Source of the DNA: Thunnus maccoyii
Lineage: Eukaryota > Chordata > Actinopteri > Scombriformes > Scombridae
Length of the DNA stretch: 64,000 bases
Direction of reading: 5' to 3'
NCBI RefSeq assembly: GCF_910596095.1
Contig: NC_056550.1
Coordinates: 6,286,501-6,350,500, forward strand
Positions 48,001 to 59,290 of the stretch are shown here, in pieces. Both the position numbers and the translations under genes were made by a program. How positions within the stretch are numbered: the stretch's first letter is position 1; each line of letters begins with the position of its first letter. The notes beneath the pieces were generated by a model. The model made no database searches. It worked only from the letters and a program-made list of their open reading frames with translations, and was not told the origin of the DNA.

Positions 48001-51000
48001 ATAAATAAATAAATAAAAACACCCACAGCTCAGAAACACAAAGAAGATGGTTTCATATTCAAAATGCTATATTTTGATTTCATGGCAGTCTTATCAGGTC
48101 TTTCAATCTCTCAAAAACACTCACATCAACCCCATACCACCATAGCATGTATGTACATGTGTAGCATGTAACATTGGATCCTGACAGCTCCGAGTCTAGA
48201 CGGAGGAGAATGATATTCTCCGTGGCGTCTTTGCATATTAATTATGTATGTGGTCAAAAGGAACAATGCTGCAGCAAGCATTTACCAGACAAGCTCTTAG
48301 AGAAGTTACAGCTTCCTGTTCGACAGACTATAGGTGTTGTATTTCATATACATGGAAGGATGCTGGTATTATTTTGACTGTGCACTTTCGCTGGTGATCA
48401 TAAACATGTAGGAAAAAAAAAAATCTACCACAGAGTCATAGTTTTAACTTCAGGAAAGGGAGACCTTGTTAATTTGAACATGTAGCTGTAACAACCAATC
48501 TTCACTCACCAGCTCCTTCAATGATTGTCTAAACACACGCACGGCACGGAAACGACTGTGCAGGAGAAAAACACTGATAATAGAGCTCCCTGCTCTCACA
48601 CACACCTGTATAATCAGCAGAAGTGCCAACAGTAGCCGCTTCCACACAAACAAACATGCACACCCATACTTTCCCCACAAGGTCGACACACTGATACTGT
48701 CGCTCCGGTTTCATTCAAAACTCTTTACACTTTGACATATTTCATGACACAGATTCTTTTCTTTAAGTCAGATTTACCACTTAAAACATTTAGAGAATTA
48801 TCTCACCTTCGAGTCATTTTAGATGAAATCAGAATGAAAAAACTGTCAATATAAAAGTTAAAGTAAGAAGAGTGGTTACCATGTTTTCCATAAAACTCTT
48901 CCTCCTCAGGCATCTTGAAATTTCTTTCTGGTTCAAATGCTGAAATGTACAGAAACCCTGTTACTGTCCTTCCACAGCCCCTTTATCTGGCTCGCTCCTT
49001 CCTCTCTTTCGGCTGGTGTAAAGGATCGAGAGCGGAGGAGAGGCAGGTATTGTGGAGGGAGAAACCAGTTCAACCTGTCCCTGAATAGCTGTGAGGCAGC
49101 TGCCAGCTCCGCCTCAGACTTCCCTGTTTATCCTGAAACAAGTGCCTCTTTCCAATCTGTGCTCCACCTGTGCATCTCCCTCCCTCTTTCTCTTCCCACT
49201 TCCAAAAGAGTCTCTTTCTGTCAGGTTTTTTTGTTTGTTTCTCCAGAGAGCAAATCCACACAGGCCAGTGAACTGATCCACAGGAAGGCGTGGCTGTGTG
49301 TGAAAAAAGGAGGGCAGGGACTTTTGTTGTATATAAGGAGGGAAAACAAAAAAAAAAAAAAAAAAAGTTGCGTCGTTGTTATCAGAAACATGTGTTTGCA
49401 GAAAACAAGGAGGAATTCTTGCCTCCAGTGATGTTTTGGGTAGCTGCTGTGATGGAGGAATGATTAGATTCAGGTGTGCTTGCAGGATATTTTTGGTTGC
49501 AAAAACCATCTGCAGTAAAGTGACTTTTCATTTTGTTTTATGATGTTGAATAATTGCCATTAAATTGCTTTGTAGAGCAGCTTCAAAAAGGATCTCTTGT
49601 TCTCAAACAGTTTTCTCCCATCTTGTGGGGACTATGCAGTATTGCACTAGATTCAAACAGCTTTATTTTACCAGCTCCTGTTTTTTTCTGCTTTTATTGT
49701 GCCTTATAAATGTTGGATCACTCTCTGTTCTGTCCTCAGCAATCAGAATATGTGAAATGAATCCAATAATTCAACAAAGAGTCCACAGATGGACTAAATG
49801 CCAAAAAACACTGTACAGTATGTTTTACAGATGTTGACAGAAATTGAAAATTCAGCTGTTTCCGTCCATTTTGTTCTTGTTTGATGACCAATGTTACTGC
49901 GAATGGAAACGCCACATCAGGAGCTCCTGGCTTTGTTGTAATTTCTAAGACAAAACAATTTTATCATGGAGTGACTCTCTCAAACAGAGATTAATGGTTT
50001 CTGGGGAATTAGATTTCTTGGATGATGAAACTAGATGTGATACACGACAAGCACCACAACAAAACAATAGTTATTTCCACCTATTGTTCTTTTGCTGCTG
50101 AACTGTGGTTAACTGTGCTATAGGTTCAACAGTCGGGTGCAGTTTTCATTTGTCTGGACTGAAGAAATGTGGGACAATACAGTGAGGTGAAGTAAAAAAA
50201 ATTTTTTTTAAAAAAGGCTAAATGAATTATTGGTAAGTTTTGTAATGATAAAAAATTGTTATGGTGTCAGTGAGAAGCAGGGTGGAGACAGTGAGCAACT
50301 GTTTCTAGCTGGATGTTAAAAGCTTTTCAAGGGATCGACTGTAATTCCAGTGAACCAACTCGTTGCAACTCTCGTCTCACTCACTACAATCATTAGAATC
50401 ATTAAAAATGACATTTTCTACATGTGTAAGAGCTTTCATTTAATGATGAAAAGCCAAACTGTTTCTGTCTTTACAAGGGCACCGATTTACAGACAACAAT
50501 CTGCATCAGAGCTGAAACCAGTTACTAAAATGTAAAAAGAAAAAGGAAAATGATAAAAAGTACTTGTTTCAGCTTCTCACATGTGAATTTTTTCCTTTTT
50601 TTCTTTTTTTAAAATTGACAGTAAACTGAATATCTTTGGGTTTGCACCTGTCAGTGAGACTGAAAAAGTCTCAATTTGAATATGTCAACTTGCACTTTGA
50701 GAAATTATAAAGGGCATTTTTCACTACTTTCTGAGATTCTACAAACCAAACAATTCATCTATTACTCAAGAAAATAATCGGCAGATTAACCAATAGTGAA
50801 AATAATTGTTAGTTGCAGCCCTAATCTGCATTAACTTCCATTCATTTATACTAACAAGTAGGCTATTGTGCATTTGTGTCTTTTGATCATAAGAACAGTA
50901 TTTATGTTTCTATTCATTGTGTCATTTATTATTTAACAATTCATCACAGGTAGAAAGGAAGACATGCATGAACAGTCTAATACTTGGGCGTGTTGTTGTC

Positions 51001-54000
51001 TGTTTCACAGGAAGTGAAAGTCAAACAAAACTTTATTTTGGACATGGCCTTATGCGCCTTGACATTCCTGAGCTTCCCTCCTTTATTTCCAGGCCACCAC
51101 CCTTCACATCCATAAAGTAATCTATAAAAATTAGTGTGCACCGTGCAACACTAATGTGTTTTTTTTTAGTTTTCTTCCTTTCTTTGGAAGCCAAAATAAA
51201 ATATCATCCTCTGCCCCCGGACACATTCTTGTGTTCAAACTACAACAATTACAGGCATGCTTGCGTAAGAGTATCCAAGCGAAATTCTGTTGAATTAACA
51301 TTAACGAGACCCTTTTCATAGCAGACATGCTGACTTGTCACAGCAGGGACAGCACAGGTGGAACTCATAACATTAATGATGATGGCTCTGTCACAGCGAC
51401 TGGAGGGATTATCTGTTACACCTGTGTTTGACAGGTCAGAACGTCTGCTGTGAAAAAGCTCTATTCAACTCCAGTTTCACAAAATCTTTACAGAATCCCA
51501 CTATTATGTGAAAACTTTTCAACTCTAATTTTCTGACCTATTTAAATCAATTTAAATGTGAAAATTGAGAAGTGCTTTGTATTATGCAATAGCATGAGCG
51601 TGTGTTTTTTTTGCTTGTAGTGCCTGAGAACTAAAAGTTGCTAAAATAAAGCTGTAGTAAGTTGCTGAAGTAAGACAGTGCAGCCAAAGGTTGTGGAAGT
51701 ACAAGGGCCCTGTCTACTGAAAAAGGACTGTGATATCATAGTCTGACAATACGGTAGGCAGTCTATAATATCATCCAAAGGTTACAGCTGCTGCTGTCTC
51801 TGCCTGTCTCCCACGTCTTTAATTACAGTAACAGGGTGTGGAGTGTTTAAGTCCAAGCTCAGATCTCAAAAAGGACACAATCACACACACACAGCAGGGT
51901 TACCTTCAACATCCATGTTTCATTTAGAAAATCATCATTAAAGCACAACAGTTAAAATAGGGAACAGTATTTTATCAAACATGATCTGTAACCGCCTCTC
52001 TGACAGTACATAATCCTCTTACAAAGTTAACCCTTTAAATGTGAGAACTCTAGGGACCAAACAACATCTATCCCTTATCTCTGTTTTTCCACCCTTCCGT
52101 AGCTATAACTGTAACTTAGACACGGAAGACAGAAAGTGACCCCTAGATCCAATCATGCCAGTGAGCTGTATGAATTAGACTGAAATAGAAAGTACGGAGA
52201 AAAAGAGGAAGCAAACACAATGATATTCACTCTCAGTATGACCTCACCTCTCAGGCATAAACGTATGGTACTGACGACAAAATAAAACGTTTCAAGAGAC
52301 GAACATTTGGGGAAAATGATTATGATTTTAAATTCCAAAAATGTGCTGTTGTCCTATTAGCAAAGAGATCTTGGTTGGTCAGCGAGACCAGCCAAGATCA
52401 AAAGACCAAGGTACTGACTGGTAGCAGATGAAAGAAGAGGAGAGCTCACTGGGGTGGCCTTGCATTTGTATCTCCTCCCCAAACTAATTTTCCCTGACCT
52501 TAATAACCAATCAGTGTCGCCCTGCTCTGAACATGCCTTTGTATTCCAGACTGTCGGAAAGTTGGCAGAACGGCTAGACTGTTAGCAGAGTCACATGATC
52601 CTGTTTGGGTTGTGATCAAGCACATTTAAGTGGAAACGGGTGGTTGTAATGGCGGGCATGTTTTTAGCTTTTTTTTGTTACTTTGTACTGTACAGTACAG
52701 AAAGTGAAGTGAATATCAATGAAACAGGCCAAAAATCTGCAAATGTAGCTGGAGTAAGCTTTAACAAACTGCACAGACATGAAACACAGGTCAGGGAGGT
52801 CGGGGATCAGGTTTCAAACCACTCTCCTAAATATGGCATATAATTACACCTAATCTGCACCAGGGTATGGCTGCATGGCTGCATGGCTGCTTCAGATCCT
52901 GTCATTGAGGTTTCTTGATATATCTCAGCCTGAAATTACTCCAACATGTGAAGCAGCAGGCGATCCTACAGCGTCTCTGCAAAGCTCTCCCCCGTGGAAA
53001 GTTAAGAGTAGTTCAACATTGTGGGAAATACGCTTATTCGCTTTCTTGCAGAGTTAGATGAGAGGATTGAAACCACTGTCATGTGTGTCTCTAAATTTGG
53101 AGCTGGAACCGGCAGTCGGTTAGCTTAGCTTAGCTTGAAGACTGAAAACAGGAGGAAATAGCTACCTTATCTCCATCCAGAGAAAGAAAATCAGCCTACC
53201 AGGAGCTGCCATTATATCATGTTTGTTTAATCCATACAACATCCAAAGTACAAAATTTTAGAGTGGGTAATGTGTTGCAGTATTTCTTGGCTAGAAACAG
53301 GAACTTCCTGGAGTCTCTGCTGGTTTCCTGGCAACTGCTCCCAGCCCAGATGAAGAAGAAGAAGATGTAAGGTTAATAGTATCAATTGTAGCCAGAGATG
53401 TTTAGTATAATATGCATGGAGAAATGAGAATGTGTGATGCACAACTCTTCTTGTATAAGCCCAGTTAGAAATGACAGTTAAGCCGGTTGAACTGGTTAAA
53501 TCCACAGACCACATGTTTCACTTCACACATCTGTTCTAAAAAAGAAGACACGTGGCACTGAAGACCTGCTCACTTTAGTTATTGGCAACTGTTTTGATAA
53601 CCCATTAATCATTTTGAGGCATTTTTAAGAGAAAAATGTCCAAATTTTCTGATTGCTGCCTCTCAAACATGAATATTTCCTGGTTTCTTTAGTCTTCTAT
53701 GATAGTAAAATGAATATCTTTGAGTTGTGGACTGTTGCTGGGGACATAAGAAGACATCTGAGGTTACATCTTTGGGTTTGAGAGACAGTGATCAACTTTT
53801 TTCACCATTTTCTGACATTTAATAGACCAAATCGACTAATCCAGAAAATAATCAACATATTAATCAATAAAGAAAGTAATCCTTAGTTGTAGTCCTAGTT
53901 GTCTCTTTTTTTAGCTGGTTTGCCTAAAGTCTCGAGCTGCACTGAGAAATATTAATGCGCATGTTGCACTTCCTAGAGGCTCTTATCACAAACCACAGTC

Positions 54001-55317
54001 ATGTTTTAATTGCATTTGCTGCCAAGTCCCAACCGATGTCTCTCATGGGTCTAAATATAATTATGTGTCCCCTTATTTGTCATCCTGCTCTGTGTTGAAT
54101 TTTTCATTGAAAAACTCCCAACTATTTGCTTATTACTACAACAAGCACACACACACAGAGTATTGTCCAGCCTATTGTGAAGCAATGGTGATGTGAATCA
54201 TATTAACCAAAAGGGTGTGTGCAGAGAAGAATGTTGAAACTGGGAGAAATGGGACACAACCAGTGTCTCTTGTTGTTTTTCATTCCTTCTTGTCAACATC
54301 CTGCAGAAGCTAAATATACTGGACATGCTGCTGCAGGACAGTATAAACTGCAGAATCACTTATAAAAACTGAAACAGTTCATTTAATTTGGTCATGTGTA
54401 CAGAAGACGAGGTTATTGACCCAAAATCAAGGCCTCTGGGGAGTAAACATGCTCTCTACAGTGCAATTTGCTCTTTCTTTGAATCATTTCTTGCCTAATT
54501 TCTCTCTATTAACTTCACTTCCCTTATGGGCAGCCTCCTTCCATCACACAGCAGCATACTAGCAGGGTGTGTCACTATGAAAACACAATTACAAGGGGTA
54601 TTTGTGGTAAGGAGGGTATAAATTACAACCACATCTTAGGAACTCCAGGGTGGCAATCTGGGTAAGTAAAGAGAAGTTGTCTTCAACAATACAGATATAC
54701 TTCAATTAGGAGGAAGATTTTAAAACAAACAGCATGTAAGCTATCTATGAAACTGAGCCTAATATTTATAAGAAACACTACACGGAGAGACTGAAGGCAA
54801 ACTATTCGACAAATAGAGACCCTCTTCACATGTATGAGGTATTTTCTAATAAGCTATGCTCTATACATAACTGCCTGCCATACCAGTCTGAGGAATGTGG
54901 CAGCAACTGGACAAGCATCAGTTAAATTGGGACATTGCACACCGTGACAATATACGAGTCAGTTTGACCACCAGCTTGCTTTCCTAAACATGACAAAACG
55001 AAACTGTATTCATGAAGCGTAGTTATCTGTAGGGACAGTGAACTCACAATTGGTAACAAGCTAATGTTTAGATTTGCATATGCATAAGTTAACTGAGGAC
55101 AATAAAAAGCAAAACACAAGAGACGTAACACTTTAAATGCTGAAAATAGCAGAGCTTTTCGTGCTCTAACCAAGAGTAATGTTATTTAGCAAACCTAACC
55201 TAAGCCAACATATAAAGTCGCAGACTGGAAACGTTAACACTAGCTATCCCAGGACAAATAAACTCACACGCATGCTTTTAAATAATTACCATATTTCGAT
55301 CTCTCCTCCAGTTCCAT
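35919..55317 (-). CDS. slc44a2: Choline transporter-like protein 2 (CTL2)
   Basis: This gene encodes a multi-pass membrane protein of the SLC44 choline transporter-like family, at the plasma membrane and mitochondria in mammals. Main coding exons in order: 48913-48880 (or 55317-55290), 46730-46682, 46593-46520, 46412-46328, 45354-45270, 45093-44980, 44808-44748, 44548-44425, 44260-44177, 44067-43955, 42102-41971, 41883-41784, 41592-41500, 40490-40406, 40149-39887, 39789-39695, 39327-39224, 39117-39044, 38929-38859, 38225-38137, 37967-37883, 36025-35919 (or 37324-37122). Every junction is GT-AG and all phases agree. The total is 706 residues with the proximal start and 704 with the distal one, matching the two human forms. 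Diagnostic blocks: [43 protein letters not shown], [33 protein letters not shown]. Confidence 0.97.
37122..37324 (-). CDS. slc44a2: slc44a2 proximal alternative last exon (B), Gln/acid-rich tail
   Basis: 203 nt on the minus strand, acceptor AATAAG|GT, stop TGA at 37122-37124. Joined to the same upstream exon (37,883) it gives ...[23 protein letters not shown], then [10 protein letters not shown] and an extra tail with SSSS, DDED and six consecutive Gln, ending GGVL. The first 16 residues parallel exon A, so A and B look like a tandem exon duplication used mutually exclusively. This form would be 738 residues. The acceptor has a weak, AC-rich polypyrimidine region, so use may be low or regulated. 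A minus-strand ATTAAA lies near 37,032. Confidence 0.75.
37883..44067 (-). CDS. slc44a2: slc44a2 exons: polytopic membrane core
   Basis: Thirteen exons from 44067-43955 to 37967-37883 encode TM2-TM10. Successive hydrophobic segments: [133 protein letters not shown] and [19 protein letters not shown]. Sequons NVT, NET and NFT lie in loops. [20 protein letters not shown] is the Cys-rich cytoplasmic loop typical of SLC44, a likely palmitoylation region. Intervening introns hold repeats only. Confidence 0.95.
40905..41165 (+). mobile_element. Dispersed repeat in slc44a2 intron (pair with 58.7 kb)
   Basis: Shares ordered blocks with 58,740-59,290: CCCCCTCC(A/G)CTCA, GAGCTTCACT(A/G)TGCA, GTGCAGAGTTTGA, GAAGGCTGTTTTCACAT, AAGTTTCTCTG and ATTTGTGACA. 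Both are in the same orientation. No coding region was seen. Confidence 0.6.
41165..41240. mobile_element. Tc1/mariner-type MITE with short inverted repeats
   Basis: CAGTACCAGTCAAAAGTTTGG near the left is complemented by CCAAACTTTTGACT at the right, flanked by TA-rich sequence. These ends are those of Tc1-like MITEs widespread in fish. The element lies directly against the repeat at 40,905-41,165. Confidence 0.65.
41672..41696. repeat. Poly-T run (25 nt)
   Basis: Twenty-five T between the slc44a2 exons at 41,592 and 41,784. In the transcript this is a poly-A run well away from the splice sites. Confidence 0.9.
44177..45354 (-). CDS. slc44a2: slc44a2 exons: large extracellular loop
   Basis: Exons 45354-45270, 45093-44980, 44808-44748, 44548-44425 and 44260-44177. 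The loop is Cys-rich ([40 protein letters not shown]), as expected for disulfides, with N-glycosylation sequons NSS and [15 protein letters not shown] starts at residue 148 of the 706-residue form, so the Arg is residue 154, the site of the human HNA-3a/3b (Arg154Gln) neutrophil antigen. [14 protein letters not shown] at the end enters TM2. Confidence 0.93.
45500..45600 (+). repeat. Intronic repeat, copy 1 (pair with 47.3 kb)
   Basis: Shares GTGTCACTTC, TTTTGTAAAGAATTATGTCA and related blocks (AAATG..., AGTGTGATTACA) with 47,265-47,375. Both lie in slc44a2 introns in the same orientation and have diverged clearly. Confidence 0.5.
46328..46730 (-). CDS. slc44a2: slc44a2 exons: N-terminal motif and first membrane segment
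   Basis: Exons 46730-46682, 46593-46520 and 46412-46328. [17 protein letters not shown] leads into TM1 ([20 protein letters not shown]), and [14 protein letters not shown] plus [10 protein letters not shown] begin the large extracellular loop. These are among the most conserved SLC44 segments, common to both alternative N-termini. Confidence 0.95.
47265..47375 (+). repeat. Intronic repeat, copy 2
   Basis: Partner of 45,500-45,600, with the GTAAAGAATTATGTCATT block conserved. It lies in the intron between the proximal first exon and exon 46730-46682. Confidence 0.5.
48880..48913 (-). CDS. slc44a2: slc44a2 proximal alternative first exon
   Basis: ATG at 48,911-48,913 opens [11 protein letters not shown], then G split across the donor CATG|GTAACC, joining the same common exon. 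FYGKHG matches the YYGKHG end of the longer human CTL2 N-terminus. No splice acceptor is needed at its head; upstream sequence to about 49,100 has a pyrimidine-rich GCTCGCTCCTTCCTC segment that could be 5' UTR or promoter. This start gives the 706-residue form. Confidence 0.88.
50567..50823 (+). mobile_element. hAT-type MITE, copy 2
   Basis: Contains AAACTGAATATCTTTGGGTTT, AAAGGGCATTTTTCAC and the right end AATAATTGTTAGTTGCAGCC. The left end is shortened relative to copies 1 and 4. Confidence 0.65.
53011..53250 (+). mobile_element. Dispersed foldback/MITE family copy
   Basis: GTTCAACATTGTGGGAAATA, then CGCTTATTCGCTTTCTTGCA, GGTTAGCTTAGCTTAGC and GACTGAAAACAGG, ending in a GTTTGTTTAATCCATACAA segment. 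Same blocks as 16,390-16,765. Confidence 0.6.
53576..53896 (+). mobile_element. hAT-type MITE, copy 3
   Basis: Contains TCTTCTATGATAGTAAAATG (shared exactly with copy 1), GAATATCTTTGAGTTGTGGA, TTCACCATTTTCTGACATTT and the right end CCTTAGTTGTAGTCCTA, a decayed version of the inverted repeat. Confidence 0.65.
55290..55317 (-). CDS. slc44a2: slc44a2 distal alternative first exon
   Basis: ATG at 55,315-55,317 opens MELEERSKY, then G split across the donor TATG|GTAATT. It joins in phase to exon 46730-46682 ([14 protein letters not shown]). It corresponds to the short acidic/basic N-terminus of the second human CTL2 form. The flank (about 55,380-55,570) has GC-box-like GGAGGCGGGAG and CpGs, consistent with a promoter; an ATATAAAC lies near 55,569 on the minus strand. 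The intron to the common exon is 8.5 kb. Confidence 0.85.
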
Positions 55318-56499
55318 GATTAAGGAGCGTTTCTTCTAGTCCAAAGCTGCTCTTAAACGACAACTACAGCATATTTCCAGCCTTGACAGAGGTTACTGAG
55401 TGGCGCCTCTGCCCATTTGTACACTTCGTAGAAGTCCGCTTCAAAATCTTGACTGTCCTACTAACGTTTAAAGGGGGAGTCCTGAGAGGAAAGTGCCGAC
55501 CAATACAAGTGCAGCATTTTCTGATTGACGGGGCGATAAACGAATCAGCGTTAGGGAGGCGGGAGTTTATATTTCTGTCGACATGTCTAGTACCGTTAAC
55601 TTATACAGGCGCAACTGTCCATTTAGCTGCAATAACTGTCTAATAAACAATGACAAGACACAAAATTTAATCTGTCTCAATATTTATTATGATATAAACT
55701 TCTAGCAAATATGTAATATAATTTTGTTTGGTTTATATAGGTGTAGTTGAATGACTATTACCCTATACAAAGAGGATTGCCAATACAGTAAACATATAGG
55801 CTGGTAATTATATTATAATATTTTGACATTCACAGCCAAAATTCAGTTTCGACTGCAAAGAGTGCAGCATAGCACTGACATAGCATAACTTTTACAGGCC
55901 CATGAAATTCAAGACAACATTAATTATACAAACAATCTATTCATTCATAATTCAATCTACAGGCCTAACATTGCCTTGTCTAAGTCTGCACTCTGTGAGT
56001 CACGACAGCTGCTATAGGCTGCAGAGGTGGAAGATCCTTTACTCATGTAAAAGTATAGAAATACTGCAGTGTTACAAGTAAAAATCCTGCATTCATGATT
56101 TTACTTAAAAGAACAGCAGAATTACCAGCAAATTGTACTTAAGTTTTAAAAGTGTTGTGTTGTGTGAGAGAATGTGAATGAATGTGAATCTTTAGTTGTG
56201 GCAGCAATCACTGCAGGGTGTCGGATCAGGACACTATTTTTGTGTTCAGGTTAGAGTGTGGAAAAAGGAGATGGAGAGTCCAGGTCTAGGGTTTAGGCTG
56301 CAAGTGTGGTTATTTTTATGGATGCACACACTAAAAGAAATGTTCATCGGACGTCACCGTGATCCGAGGTAGGAGAAGTTCTGCCCTCATCTGCAGGTCA
56401 CACTCACTGCTGCAGTGTGGGTACACTGAGTTTACATTCAAAGAGCATGATCAGGCACAGGAGATATGGGGGGGTACATACTCAGGTGCATGGCCTATT

Positions 56500-56823
56500 T
56501 TACAAGTGTAGTTGCTATTTAGAATGCCCCCTTTCAGATGGCAGGCTGTATATACTGCACATAACCACCTAGCAACATGTCTTTTTTTACCATTCAATAT
56601 TTATCTCAGCACTCTGTGCACTCTTCACTTCTTTGCACTATTTGTATCCTGCTTACAGTTCACAGAAATGATTTCACCTGTATATAGACATTCCTTGTGT
56701 ATATTTCTGAAGATTGCTGTGTTGTTATTCTGTGTAAATGCATTGAAAGCCACCAAACCAGAGTCAAATTCCTTGTATGGGTAAGAATACTTGACCAATA
56801 AAGATGATTCTGATTCTGATTAT
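56500..56823 (+). mobile_element. Non-LTR retrotransposon 3' end
   Basis: Ends in CCAAACCAGAGTCAAATTCC, TTGTATGGGTAAGAATACTT, GACCAATAAAGATGATTCTG and a short TTCTGA tandem tail, a layout typical of fish LINE 3' ends (conserved 'AAATTCCTTGTATG...CCAATAAAG' block and ATTCTG tail). An AATAAA lies within. The upstream coding part is absent. Confidence 0.6.
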
Positions 56824-56872
56824 ATACTGTATATTATTGTGGTGCATGGACTGTACTCTTTTATTGTAGTAT

Positions 56873-57210
56873 CAGAGGGGCACTCCTCCAATTTTACACA
56901 TGAAGACTAGCTTACTCGTCACAGAGACTACTTCTCAGCTTGTGTGTGAAAAGAGTTGGATAATGTCCTCTGTTACTCTGGAGGTAGCCAAATTCTGAAA
57001 AAATAACCCTGATGATGTCATCGGGTTGCATTAATGCAAATGTAGGATCCAGTGTTTTTGAGGGTTCTCCAATATTTCAGACTGAAAGTCAGGATGTTGC
57101 TGCCTCTGCTGCTTTGATTTTGCCAGTTTTTAAAATCTATGTCTTGTAAGTGCCGCAACTTTATGGAAGTGCAATACTAAATCACTAAATTACTGAAGTG
57201 TCCCTTTAAC
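56873..57210. mobile_element. Diverged copy of the CRE-bearing MITE
   Basis: Opposite orientation to 25,263-25,656, with TTTTACACATGAAGA, TACTCTGGAGG and GTGTCCCTTTAA blocks. The position matching the CRE of the other copy reads TAATGTCC, so the CpG is lost here. Confidence 0.55.
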
Positions 57211-58287
57211 ATAACCTTTTATATAAAAAAATTACTCCATTACTCCAATTTTTAAGTAAGTATCAGCAAAATCTGTTAAAGTAAAAGCACCCACTATGCA
57301 GGCAGAATTAATTCTGTCAGAGGTACATTATTATATATTAAATTGGATTATTACTGATGCAATAACATATAAGGCAAGTGGCATTTTGTGTAGCTGGATG
57401 AGTTGCCAAGAGCCAACTTCTTTTTACTGCTGGGTGGTAGCACAAAGAAAGAGGTAGCACAAAATGTATTGCATTCTATTGTGCAGAACCCGACTAAATG
57501 TTACTTTCCACCACTAATTCAAACAAATCCCCAGTTCTCTTCTTTTTTATGTTCCCACCTTTGTTCACATTTTTTAATTTAACATCCACTTGAACTTATA
57601 AAGGGTTTTTAGATGACACACTGGCACAACTGGCTGCAGTAAAACTGATATTATTCTTCCTACAATCCAACCATCATGGTTTTATTGTATTAAATGCTGC
57701 ACCCTGCTGGTACTGTTTGTCATGTTTGCCCTTATCAAAAAATGATTGTATTGAAAAATCATACTGGTCTCCTGCAAGCAATATTATGAGTAGCAACTTT
57801 ATAAAATCTCAGATATTAGGTGGCTTTGTTAATGATGAATTGAGATAATTTGGAGGGCACATCATCCAGCAGACAGGAGTACTGGCATGAGAACAACTGA
57901 AGTACTTATTGCGTCTACTGTGTCTGAGGGCTATTGTAAAGCCGTTGGCAGCTACTATCATCATTCCCCGAAAAAGGGGTTCCTTTATTCTGAGAACTGA
58001 AACATGAACATAGTCATGCCTCCAAGAATCACGCCCCTGTTAATGAGCCAATCAGAGTCGTTGTGTTGGCAGTAGCTGAAGTATCCCCTAAATGCAGCCA
58101 TCTTCAGTAATGATGGGTGGACACAAACGAAGAGCTCATTCATATTTACATGTCTTAGTCACATATTTTATGTGCATTGCCTTAACATAGACAAAAGGTT
58201 GGATTTTGTACAGGAAAAGTTGACCGCTGTTTAACAGCTGGCACATGGTTCAGTCAATAATGACACCAGACGCCGCTTGGGGGTACT

Positions 58288-58318
58288 TGACGTGATGACG
58301 TCAGGTTGTGTTTTGACG
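58288..58318 (+). promoter_or_regulatory. Cluster of three TGACG motifs upstream of gcdh
   Basis: TGACG at 58,288, a full palindromic CRE TGACGTCA at 58,296-58,303, and TGACG at 58,314, all on the plus strand. The cluster sits about 60-85 bp before the end of the probable 5' UTR exon. This predicts CREB/ATF-family input to gcdh. It is a motif match, not a demonstrated site. Confidence 0.5.
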
Positions 58319-58319
58319 T

Positions 58320-58374
58320 TCACTGTCGCTGCAGCGTCATCTGGAGTCAGAGAAGGGAGCCAGGACAAGGGCAG
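58320..58374 (+). other. gcdh: Probable gcdh 5' UTR exon
   Basis: The exon end GGGCAG|GTAAAT at 58,374 is a good donor. The next acceptor, TTGTATAG at 59,368, opens the exon carrying the gcdh start codon 12 bp downstream. The transcription start is not visible; it is placed here from the CpG-rich patch and the CRE cluster just upstream. Confidence 0.5.
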
Positions 58375-58739
58375 GTAAATGCTCTTTATATACAGCTGTT
58401 ATCGTGGTTTTAATGGTCATTCTCAACACACAACACTCACACAGCACATTGTTGTTATAGTCGTGCGGGAATAATTTGTTGTTACCAGCTAGCTATCGTA
58501 AGCTAGCGCTGTTAGCTGTTCAGTGTTATTTAAGGCCACACAGGTTAGCTGAGCTAGCCTAGCCTGGCTACATACCATACTGTCTGCTGTGTTTACTTGA
58601 CACTGTGACAAGTCTCGTTAGATATGACATCTGTGAAAATTATGACACAGAAATGAATAACAATGCAGTGTAATGTCTGACAGCTACTGCAGATAATAGG
58701 AACATGTTTTCATTCACAATTTAAAAACTAATTTAGAGT

Positions 58740-59290
58740 TTATAGTCCCCCTCCGCTCAGAAATATGTTTTTTCTTCTTGTTCCCTCAGCTGGATGATTG
58801 AGCTTCACTGTGCAGAATGATGTATGTGCAGAGTTTGACACTAGAAGGCTGTTTTCACATTAATCTGAAAGTGGAAAGTTTCTCTGAGCTAATTTAAAAT
58901 CTGATTTTAAGGGGCGGGTCTACGAACATGATTTGTGACAGTACAAATAGTTTGGAAGCTAATCCTGGTCCAATATTCAATTTACACAAGTGCGATGTGG
59001 AAACTTGAAGCCTCTGGTGCACAAACACTGAGAATGGACTTTACAGTGAAGTAGGAGACATCTTGTGTTCAGCTGTTAAACTTCTGAAATGAAATATATT
59101 CGCATATTCAGAGATTCTGGGATTTTTAATGAGGGAGAAGGAGTAGAAGCCATTTTAAGGACAACAAGATAATTTTAAAACTTTTTTTTTTTGTGGAAAA
59201 ACCATATCATATACAAATTATCATTATTCAAAGTAGAATATTTTATATACATCTTAAAACATGTCTGGAGGAGATCTTTAAATATAAAAC
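58740..59290 (+). mobile_element. Dispersed repeat in gcdh first intron (pair with 40.9 kb)
   Basis: Longer copy of the repeat at 40,905-41,165, extending through TTTGTGACAGTACAAATAG to a CTGGAGGAGATCTTTAAA tail. A related tail (CTGGAGAGGATCTTTAAAG) is seen near 28,612. Confidence 0.6.

Larger units (their letters stand above)
49100..55289. other. slc44a2 first intron (distal form): repeats only
   Basis: No exon was recognised in about 6 kb. It contains a poly-A run (49,348-49,366), hAT-type MITEs (50,567-50,823 and 53,576-53,896) and a foldback-family copy (53,011-53,250). Confidence 0.65.
55318..58260. other. Divergent intergenic region between slc44a2 and gcdh
   Basis: No gene recognised. 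It holds the presumed slc44a2 distal promoter (about 55.3-55.6 kb), a retroelement 3' end (56,500-56,823), a diverged CRE-MITE copy (56,873-57,210) and AT-rich unique sequence. Confidence 0.6.

Noticed and set aside
49325..49340. TATATAAGG as a TATA box for the proximal slc44a2 promoter
   Set aside because: It is over 400 bp upstream of the ATG, near-palindromic in an AT/GA-rich tract, and no start site supports it.
48937..49509. Overlapping frames of 60-164 codons on both strands upstream of the proximal slc44a2 exon
   Set aside because: They cross a poly-A run and overlap each other; the region is better explained as 5' UTR, promoter or intron.
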